From Lysobacterales bacterium (GTDB lineage Bacteria > Pseudomonadota > Gammaproteobacteria > Xanthomonadales > SZUA-5): a DNA stretch of 64,000 nt. The notes beneath the pieces were generated by a model. That model did not search any database, was not told the DNA's origin, and worked only from the letters and a program-made list of their open reading frames with translations. Positions 58,271 through 64,000 of this stretch are shown here, in pieces. The DNA lies in the NCBI GenBank assembly GCA_022841325.1, contig JALHRS010000022.1:1-64000 (forward strand), written 5' to 3'. Numbering within the stretch: the first letter of the stretch is position 1; every line of letters starts with the position of its first letter. The translations under genes and the position numbers were made by a program.

Positions 58271-58543
58271 TCAGCCGGGAAAGCCTTGCCATTGGGTGGT
58301 GCCGATGCCCTCTTCCGGAAGCAGTACCGGAATATCGTCTTCGATGCGGTAGATCACACGCCCGTCGTCGGTGATCAAACCGGCCTCCAATGCCGAGCTT
58401 AACGGACGATTGTCGACATCATGCACGCCACCCGCCGAGATAGCGTTGTTGATCCACTGCAGCTGATCGGCTCGCAAAGGACGGAGCGGGCGCCGGGATA
58501 CCGGGCAGCAGAGAATTTCCAGCAGGCGCCGATCGATGGCCAT
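58271..58543 (-). CDS. Trm112-family zinc-binding-like small protein
   Basis: The 90-residue protein starts MAIDRRLLEILCCPVSRRPL and ends VIYRIEDDIPVLLPEEGI, the Trm112/YcaR (UPF0434) pattern. Such proteins act as partners of methyltransferases or are of unknown use in bacteria. The Cys pair of the N-terminus is present (CC), but the second Cys pair is missing, as in many bacterial members. Starts at 58543 or 58549 are both possible. It is divergent from purE, with a gap of 67 bases. Confidence 0.82.
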   Translation of the reverse strand: MAIDRRLLEILCCPVSRRPLRPLRADQLQWINNAISAGGVHDVDNRPLSSALEAGLITDDGRVIYRIEDDIPVLLPEEGIGTTQWQGFPG

Positions 58544-58610
58544 AAGCATTGGAGCCCAGAACAAGGACCGCTAAGATAGCGCGCTACCCCATCCCTCTCC
58601 AGAGTGCACA

Positions 58611-59120
58611 GTGGAATTGATCCTGCCTCAAGTCGGCGTCGTCATGGGTTCGCGATCGGACTGGGAAACCATGTCGGCAGCGGCGGAAATGCTCGAAGAG
58701 TTGCGCGTGCCGCACGAAGTCCGCGTGGTTTCGGCCCATCGCACGCCTGATCTGCTGTTCAGCTACGCCGAAGAAGCCGAAGAGCGCGGACTGCGGGTGC
58801 TGATCGCCGGTGCCGGCGGAGCCGCCCATCTGCCCGGCATGCTCGCCGCCAAGACCTGGCTGCCGGTTCTGGGTGTGCCGGTGCAGTCGCGGGTGTTGAA
58901 CGGCGTCGACTCTCTGCTGTCGATCGTGCAGATGCCCGCTGGCGTGCCGGTGATGACGCTGGCGATCGGGCAGGCCGGCGCCAAGAACGCCGCCTTGGCG
59001 GCGGCCGCCATCCTGGCGCTCGCCAATCCGGCACTGGCCCTACGCCTCAAGGCCCTGCGCCAGGCGCAGACCGAACGCGTGCTGGCTGAACCCGATCCAC
59101 GGCGGCCGGCGTGCGAGTAG
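58611..59120 (+). CDS. purE: N5-carboxyaminoimidazole ribonucleotide mutase
   Basis: The 169-residue protein has the PurE signature: [35 protein letters not shown], and [28 protein letters not shown]. It moves the carboxyl group of N5-CAIR to give CAIR in purine synthesis. The start is GTG, as there is no better Met before the first beta strand. It overlaps purK by ten bases, the usual arrangement. Confidence 0.95.
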   Translation: MELILPQVGVVMGSRSDWETMSAAAEMLEELRVPHEVRVVSAHRTPDLLFSYAEEAEERGLRVLIAGAGGAAHLPGMLAAKTWLPVLGVPVQSRVLNGVDSLLSIVQMPAGVPVMTLAIGQAGAKNAALAAAAILALANPALALRLKALRQAQTERVLAEPDPRRPACE

Positions 59121-60244
59121 GTGTGATCGGTGGCGGTCAGCTGGCGCAGATGATGGCGCTGGCGGCCATGCCCCTGGGCCTGCGCGTGCACGCGCTGGAT
59201 CCGGCGGTGGACGCCTGCGCCGGTGACGTGGCTCCGCTGGAAGTGGCCGCTTTCGATGATCTGGCGGCCCTGCATCGGTTTTCCGACGTCTGCGACGTCA
59301 TCACCTTCGATTTCGAGAATGTTTCGGCGCCGGCGCTGGCCGAACTGGCAGCGCTGCGTCCGGTGCGACCCAACCCGCTGTCACTGGCGACCGCCCAGGA
59401 CCGGGCGGCGGAAAAGGCGCTGTTTGCCCGCATCGGAACCGCGGTCGCGCCTTTTGCCGTGATCGACAGTCGCGAGCAGATCGAAGCCGCGGCCAGTTCG
59501 GTGACCTTTCCGGCAATCCTGAAAACGCGCCGCTTCGGCTACGACGGCAAGGGCCAGATCAACGTGCCCGAAGCTGCCGCCCTGGCCGATGCCTGCACCC
59601 GCCTGGGCAACGCGCCCTGCGTGCTGGAAAGCCGGGTGCGCTTCCAGCGGGAGCTGTCGATCGTGGCGGTACGCGGGCTGGATGGGCAGATGCTGTGCTA
59701 TCCCCTGGTCGAGAATCTGCACGTGGACGGCATCCTCTCGGCGACGCTGGCGCCGGCGCGGGTGAGCGACACCATGGTGGCGGCAGCCCGACTCTGTGCC
59801 GAGCGCGTGGCCGAGGCGCTGGATTACGTGGGCGTCTTCGCCATCGAGTTCTTTGACCTCAACGGTGTGCTGGTCGCCAACGAGATGGCGCCGCGCGTGC
59901 ACAACAGTGGTCACTGGAGCATCGAGGGAGCGGTCACCAGTCAGTTCGAGAATCACATGCGCGCCGTGACCGGGTTACCCCTGGGCGACACGGCCGCCGT
60001 TGGCGTTTCGTGCATGCTCAACTGGATTGGCGAGATGCCCGATCGCGCAGCCGCGCTGAGCGTGCCCGGTCTGCATTGGCATGATTACGGAAAATCGGCC
60101 CGCGCCGGGCGCAAGGTGGGGCACGCCACGGTCACGGCCGCCGATCGGCAGACGCTGGTCGATCGTCTGGTCCTGCTGGCCGAAAAGCTCGAGCGCCACG
60201 CTCAGATCGAGCCCGTGCTTGAGCGCCTGCGCGCACCGCACTGA
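59111..60244 (+). CDS. purK: 5-(carboxyamino)imidazole ribonucleotide synthase
   Basis: The 377-residue ATP-grasp enzyme starts [21 protein letters not shown] and has [15 protein letters not shown] and [36 protein letters not shown], typical of PurK. It uses ATP and bicarbonate to make N5-CAIR, the substrate of PurE. The start is a GTG overlapping purE. The C-terminus is complete, and the pyrC gene follows 73 bases later. Confidence 0.95.
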   Translation: MRVGVIGGGQLAQMMALAAMPLGLRVHALDPAVDACAGDVAPLEVAAFDDLAALHRFSDVCDVITFDFENVSAPALAELAALRPVRPNPLSLATAQDRAAEKALFARIGTAVAPFAVIDSREQIEAAASSVTFPAILKTRRFGYDGKGQINVPEAAALADACTRLGNAPCVLESRVRFQRELSIVAVRGLDGQMLCYPLVENLHVDGILSATLAPARVSDTMVAAARLCAERVAEALDYVGVFAIEFFDLNGVLVANEMAPRVHNSGHWSIEGAVTSQFENHMRAVTGLPLGDTAAVGVSCMLNWIGEMPDRAAALSVPGLHWHDYGKSARAGRKVGHATVTAADRQTLVDRLVLLAEKLERHAQIEPVLERLRAPH

Positions 60245-60317
60245 TCCGCAGCCTGCCGCCATCGCCTGTGCCCGTCTGCGGCTGTAGTCTGTACCCATCT
60301 TTACGCCCGAGTTGATC

Positions 60318-61361
60318 ATGAGCCAGACCCTCCACCTGACCCGTCCGGACGACTGGCATCTGCATCTGCGCGATGGCGCGACTCTGGCGGCGGTGCTGCC
60401 ACACACGGCGCTGCAGTTCGCCCGGGCGATCGTCATGCCCAATCTGAAGCCGCCCGTCACCACCACGGAACTGGCCGCGGCCTATCGCCAACGCATTCTG
60501 GCGGCGCTGCCGGCTGGCGCGGATTTCGAGCCGCTGATGACCTTGTATCTGACCGACCGTACCGAGCCCGATGAGATCCGGCGCGCGCACGCCAGCGGTT
60601 TTATTCAGGCGGTGAAACTCTATCCGGCCGGTGCCACGACCAATTCGGATGCCGGTCTGACCGCTCTCAAGCATGCCTGGCCGGCACTGGAAGTGATGCA
60701 GGAGCTGGGTCTGGTGCTGTGCATACATGGCGAAGCCGTGGATCCGGCCATCGATGTCTTCGACCGCGAAAAGCGCTTCATCGACGATCAGCTGATTCCC
60801 CTGCGCACGCAGTTTCCGGCGCTGCGGGTGGTCTTCGAACACATCACCACCGCCGATGCCGCCGACTATGTGCGCGAGGCCCCGGGTGACATCGCCGCAA
60901 CGATCACCGCGCACCATCTGCTGTACAACCGCAATGCGCTGTTCCAGGGCGGATTGCGACCGCACTACTACTGCCTGCCGGTGCTCAAGCGCGAATCGCA
61001 TCGTCAGGCGCTGTTGGCGGCGGCGACGTCCGGCCATCCGCGCTTTTTTCTGGGCACTGATTCAGCGCCGCATGCGCGCGGCGCCAAGGAGAGCGACTGC
61101 GGTTGCGCTGGCTGCTACACCGCTCTGCACGCGCTGGAGCTTTACGCCCAGGCTTTCGAGAGCGCTGGAGCGCTGGATCGACTGGAAGGTTTTGCCAGTT
61201 TCTTCGGGCCGGACTTCTACCGTTTGCCGCGAAACTCGACGCAGGTTCGCCTGGTGCGTGAACCCTGGTCGATTCCCGCCCAGCTGCCGATGGGGCAGGA
61301 CAGTCTGATTCCGCTGGCCGCCGGCACCCAGCTGGATTGGCGTTTCGCGGGCGTCGTCTGA
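60318..61361 (+). CDS. pyrC: dihydroorotase
   Basis: The 347-residue protein belongs to the PyrC type (E. coli class II). Zinc ligands are His residues in [10 protein letters not shown], the carbamylated Lys in [16 protein letters not shown] and the pair in FEHITT, and Asp in GTDSAPH. It closes carbamoyl-aspartate to dihydroorotate in pyrimidine synthesis. I chose the ATG at 60318 rather than the TTG six bases upstream. It ends near a hairpin shared with the convergent sodB gene. Confidence 0.95.
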   Translation: MSQTLHLTRPDDWHLHLRDGATLAAVLPHTALQFARAIVMPNLKPPVTTTELAAAYRQRILAALPAGADFEPLMTLYLTDRTEPDEIRRAHASGFIQAVKLYPAGATTNSDAGLTALKHAWPALEVMQELGLVLCIHGEAVDPAIDVFDREKRFIDDQLIPLRTQFPALRVVFEHITTADAADYVREAPGDIAATITAHHLLYNRNALFQGGLRPHYYCLPVLKRESHRQALLAAATSGHPRFFLGTDSAPHARGAKESDCGCAGCYTALHALELYAQAFESAGALDRLEGFASFFGPDFYRLPRNSTQVRLVREPWSIPAQLPMGQDSLIPLAAGTQLDWRFAGVV

Positions 61362-61387
61362 TCGGGGCGCCATGGGCGGCTTCAGGC

Positions 61388-61414
61388 GGGCAGAGCGCGC
61401 ATGGCGCTCTGCCC
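61388..61414. terminator. hairpin between convergent pyrC and sodB
   Basis: GGGCAGAGCGC, a five-base loop and GCGCTCTGCCC form a perfect 11-base stem. It lies between the two convergent stop codons. There is no T-run on either side, so it may end transcription with Rho or protect the mRNA ends. Confidence 0.65.
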
Positions 61415-61434
61415 GTCAATCACAACATCGGGTA

Positions 61435-62013
61435 TCAGCGCATCTGCGATGCGGCAAAGTCCCAGTTGACCAGGTTCCAGAAGGCTTCCAGGTATTTCGG
61501 ACGGGCGTTGCGGTAGTCGATGTAGTAGGCGTGTTCCCACACATCGCAAGTCAGCAGCGGCTTGTCCTCGCCGGTCAGCGGGGTGGCGGCGTTGCTGGTG
61601 CTGGTCAGCGTCAGGCTGCCGTCGGCCTTCTGCACCAGCCAGGCCCAGCCCGAACCGAAGGTGCCGATGGCAGTCTTGGTGAACTCTTCCTTGAACTTGT
61701 CGAAGCTGCCGAAGGCGGCATCGATGGCCGCTGCCAGCGCGCCGGTCGGGGCGCCGCCGCCGTTGGGCTTCAGGCAGTTCCAGTAGAAGGTGTGGTTCCA
61801 GACTTGGGCGGCATTGTTGAACATGCCGCCGGAGGACGAGTGCACGATCTCTTCCAGGCTCTGATTTTCCTGCGGCGTGCCCTTGATCATGTTGTTGAGG
61901 TTGGTGACGTAGGTCTGGTGATGCTTGCCGTAATGGAAATCGATGGTTTCCGGCGAGATATGGGGCACCAGGGCGTCGCGGGCGTAGGGCAGGGCGGGCA
62001 GTTCTATGGCCAT
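61435..62013 (-). CDS. sodB: superoxide dismutase, iron type
   Basis: The 192-residue enzyme has the family start ([33 protein letters not shown]) with metal His residues, then [16 protein letters not shown], and [23 protein letters not shown] with the Asp and His ligands. Features such as FGSGWAWLV fit SodB. It removes superoxide in the cytoplasm. AAGGAATTGTC lies before the ATG. It may matter here because oxygen-dependent sulfur oxidation makes reactive oxygen species. Confidence 0.95.
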   Translation of the reverse strand: MAIELPALPYARDALVPHISPETIDFHYGKHHQTYVTNLNNMIKGTPQENQSLEEIVHSSSGGMFNNAAQVWNHTFYWNCLKPNGGGAPTGALAAAIDAAFGSFDKFKEEFTKTAIGTFGSGWAWLVQKADGSLTLTSTSNAATPLTGEDKPLLTCDVWEHAYYIDYRNARPKYLEAFWNLVNWDFAASQMR

Positions 62014-62096
62014 GACAATTCCTTTTGGCGATTGATGGGGATGCAGACCGGCGGGACGAGGCCCGCTCGACTCCCCTATTTTAGCGGGTCACCCGG

Positions 62097-62639
62097 TTAA
62101 ACGGATGTGGCCCCGGCGGCATCGGCGTACTTTGCCGGCGCTGGGTTGACGTGTCCGCAAGCCACGCAGCTGCGCCGGGTCAATGAACCGTAGAAGCGAT
62201 CGAAAACCGCCGGGAACTGGGTCTCGATGTTTTCCAGCGCGAAGAATTCCTCATAGATCTTGTGGTTGCAGCGTTCGCAATACCATTGCAGGCCATCGAA
62301 TTCATGCGCCAGGCGCTTGCGTTCGACGACCAGGCCGATCGAGTCGGCCATGCGCTGGGGCGAGTGCGGGATCCCCGGCGGCAGGTAATAGATCTCACCG
62401 GCACGGATCGGTACATCCACGGCGCGGCCTTCCAGTTGCAGCCGCAACACCATCTCGCCTTCGATCTGATAGAAGAACTCCGGGCCTTCGTCGACATGGT
62501 AGTCGGTGCGCTGGTTCGGCCCACCGACGATCATGATGATGAAATCGCCGTCGACGATGCACTTGTTGCCCACCGGTGGCTTCAACAGGTGTCGATGCTC
62601 GTCGATCCAGGTCTGGAAATTGATCGGGGCAGTCCACAT
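62097..62639 (-). CDS. haaO: 3-hydroxyanthranilate 3,4-dioxygenase
   Basis: The 180-residue protein has the cupin iron site ([21 protein letters not shown] ... [13 protein letters not shown]) and the C-terminal rubredoxin-like zinc site (WYCERCNHK ... SCVACGHV) typical of bacterial forms. It opens 3-hydroxyanthranilate, the product of tryptophan breakdown, which then forms quinolinate for NAD. NadC, encoded at 54669, uses quinolinate. I chose the ATG at 62639; a GTG three codons earlier is possible. It stands alone between sodB and the channel gene. Confidence 0.92.
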   Translation of the reverse strand: MWTAPINFQTWIDEHRHLLKPPVGNKCIVDGDFIIMIVGGPNQRTDYHVDEGPEFFYQIEGEMVLRLQLEGRAVDVPIRAGEIYYLPPGIPHSPQRMADSIGLVVERKRLAHEFDGLQWYCERCNHKIYEEFFALENIETQFPAVFDRFYGSLTRRSCVACGHVNPAPAKYADAAGATSV

Positions 62640-62753
62640 GGCGGTCACCGGCGGCTGGGGTGGTGCCTAAGGCTAACGGATCGGCAAGCTGACTGCGCGT
62701 CCGTTGCCGCTGGCCATGGGCAGGCTCGGTGGGCGCAATCGGACCGCAGGTCA

Positions 62754-63563
62754 TCAGCCCTGTGATTCGACGCTGGGCGCCTGGGCGAAGCGCAGGTCGA
62801 GACGATTCAGGGCAGCCTTGCCGCGCACGGTGAGGTCGGTGACGAAGCGGAACTGCTGGCGGGCGTCAACCGGATAGGCCTTCAGGCGGTAATGCGTGCC
62901 CCAGGGTCGTTCCCGAGCGACCACGGCAACAGGCTGATCAAGAAACAGATAGGCACTGGTCAGCGCGACATCTGCCAGCAGTTGCTGGACCCGGGCCGCG
63001 TCATGGTGTGGATCCAGGTAGAAATCGGCTATGCACATCAAGCGCGGGGAGCCGTCGTTGGAGTTATGAATCGGCGTGTTCCACAGGCGCGAATGCGGGA
63101 TCGAGACCAGATCGTCATCAGGCGTGAGGATCTGCACCGCGCGCATGCCTATGAGCTTGACTTCGCCGTAGATGCCATCGATCTTGATCCAGTCGCCGTT
63201 GCGATAGGGCATCTCGCTGATGGTCACGACCCCGGCGAAGAAGCTGCTGACGAGGTCCTTCAGGGCGAAACCCAGGGCGAGTCCGATGGTGCCGAACAGG
63301 GCCACCATGTTCTGCAGCGAGGGCGTGATCACCATGGGCACGATGGCCAGGAAGGTGCCCATGATGATCAGCAGGCGCAGCACTGGCACCAGTGCCAGCA
63401 CCCGCAATCGGCGTTTGCCCTGCAGACGATTGGCAATCCAGGGCAAGAACCGCTGCGAGCTGACAATCAGCAGTCCTGCGGCGAGACTGACCGCCAGGAT
63501 GTCGATCACCACAGACAGATTCAGGGTGCGGAAGATCTCGGTCAGCGAGGCAGTGTCGGTCAT
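62754..63563 (-). CDS. MscS-family mechanosensitive ion channel
   Basis: The protein has three or so hydrophobic helices at the N-terminus, then the pore helix segment MVALFGTIGLALGFALKDLVSSFFAG. The MscS beta domain follows (YRNGDWIKIDGIYGEVKLIGMRAVQILTPDDDLVSIPHSRLWNTPIHN). Such channels open under membrane stretch to release solutes at osmotic downshock. It is a short member. The start at 63563 avoids overlap with the gene upstream; the ATG at 63590 would overlap it by 11 bases. Confidence 0.88.
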   Translation of the reverse strand: MTDTASLTEIFRTLNLSVVIDILAVSLAAGLLIVSSQRFLPWIANRLQGKRRLRVLALVPVLRLLIIMGTFLAIVPMVITPSLQNMVALFGTIGLALGFALKDLVSSFFAGVVTISEMPYRNGDWIKIDGIYGEVKLIGMRAVQILTPDDDLVSIPHSRLWNTPIHNSNDGSPRLMCIADFYLDPHHDAARVQQLLADVALTSAYLFLDQPVAVVARERPWGTHYRLKAYPVDARQQFRFVTDLTVRGKAALNRLDLRFAQAPSVESQG

Positions 63564-63579
63564 GGTCGGAATCGCCGGC

Positions 63580-64000
63580 TCAGAAATCATCGGTGAGGAA
63601 GTCGCGGCCGCGCAGCCAGGCACGTACCAAGGCGTAGGCCAGCGCCGAAACGCGCCAGTACTCGTTGCTGATCTCGCAGACCTCAAGTTGCTGCAGGCGC
63701 CTCAGCGTGGCCAGCGAGCGTTGTCGGGACAGCGGCAGCACTTCGGCCAGGGCCGCTTCAGGTAGCCCGCCGTGCAGCAGCAAGGCATGCAGCACCAGAG
63801 CTACGTCCTCATCGGCCTCGATCGGAAGCGCTGGCTCGGGCAGAGTGGCTGAAACCCAGATGACCTCATTGGCGTCGGCGTTCGTGCTCGCGTCGGATTG
63901 GTCATTGTCTGCCTCGACATCGGCTTCTGGCTCCGAGCGCATGCGCTGGCGCCAGTAGTCGCGCGCGGTCCCGGGGTTGCCGCGACAGTGCGCCGCCAGG
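63580..64000 (-). CDS. C-terminal part of a protein with a winged-helix-like end, partial
   Basis: The frame enters from the right edge (LAAHCRGNPGTARDYWRQRM), passes through an acidic Asp/Ala/Glu stretch and ends in a compact helical domain (ALVLHALLLHGGLPEAALAEVLPLSRQRSLATLRRLQQLEVCEI), which looks like a winged helix. The HCRGNPGTARDYW segment resembles the end of AAA-type ATPase domains, so the full protein may be a membrane-linked ATPase. The stop is at 63580; the start is outside the window. Its stop is close to, or overlaps, the channel start, so the two may be co-transcribed. Confidence 0.6.
   Translation of the reverse strand, partial: LAAHCRGNPGTARDYWRQRMRSEPEADVEADNDQSDASTNADANEVIWVSATLPEPALPIEADEDVALVLHALLLHGGLPEAALAEVLPLSRQRSLATLRRLQQLEVCEISNEYWRVSALAYALVRAWLRGRDFLTDDF

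Overview
The window is GC-rich DNA with long, tightly packed genes. The gene set (petABC followed by sspA-sspB, SpeB-type ureohydrolase, Fe-type superoxide dismutase, 3-hydroxyanthranilate dioxygenase, DUF1631 and DUF3301 proteins) points to a gammaproteobacterium near the Xanthomonadales/Lysobacterales, probably an aerobic chemoheterotroph able to oxidise reduced sulfur compounds. This placement is inferred from gene content and was not tested by alignment. No rRNA, tRNA or CRISPR was seen.

Layout. 1-5.5 kb: edge of an AAA ATPase gene, a patatin-like phospholipase and a remnant second copy of its tail, a secreted protein and a C45-type amidohydrolase, separated by repeats. 5.8-15.7 kb: an arginine/polyamine cluster with an ATP-grasp ligase, a long Orn/Lys/Arg decarboxylase, a nitrilase-fold amidase, a GABA-type aminotransferase, an agmatinase-like enzyme and a PuuC-like aldehyde dehydrogenase. 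Together these could carry arginine through agmatine and putrescine to GABA and succinate semialdehyde. 16.3-39.8 kb: a sulfur island with rhodanese and persulfide dioxygenase (divergent), a YeeE/YedE pair with two uncharacterised genes and a periplasmic sulfurtransferase, soxH divergent from soxCDYZAXB, a CsoR-fold regulator, a second YeeE/YedE pair, a FadL-type porin, a DsrE-like protein, and an octahaem tetrathionate-reductase-like cytochrome with a heptahaem-cytochrome b561 fusion and a third YeeE/YedE pair. The last YeeE half carries a rhodanese-like domain and ends in a SoxY-like Gly-Gly-Gly-Cys-Gly arm. 40-64 kb: mainly housekeeping genes (acetyltransferase, HAD phosphatase, btaAB betaine-lipid synthesis, DegS-like protease, gdhA, the bc1 complex, sspAB, a kinase/FHA pair, nadC, DUF1631, purEK, pyrC, sodB, haaO, an MscS channel and the edge of a further gene).

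How the sulfur genes fit together (inference). Thiosulfate would be oxidised in the periplasm by SoxAX, SoxYZ, SoxB and SoxCD. Tetrathionate or a related oxyanion would be handled by the octahaem protein, with electrons exchanged with the quinone pool through the b561 fusion. The YeeE pairs would move sulfur species across the inner membrane, and rhodanese plus persulfide dioxygenase would process sulfane sulfur in the cytoplasm. Two near-identical G-tract operators of the CsoR/RcnR type, one before the first YeeE pair and one between soxH and soxC, suggest control by the local CsoR-fold protein, whose canonical sensing residues are missing.

The gaps are unusually rich in repeats: a two-hairpin element in three copies, several REP-like palindromes, heptanucleotide microsatellites (one inside the soxD signal-peptide region), and three exact 244-bp-period copies of the 5' end of a GxxExxY gene that split soxY from soxZ.
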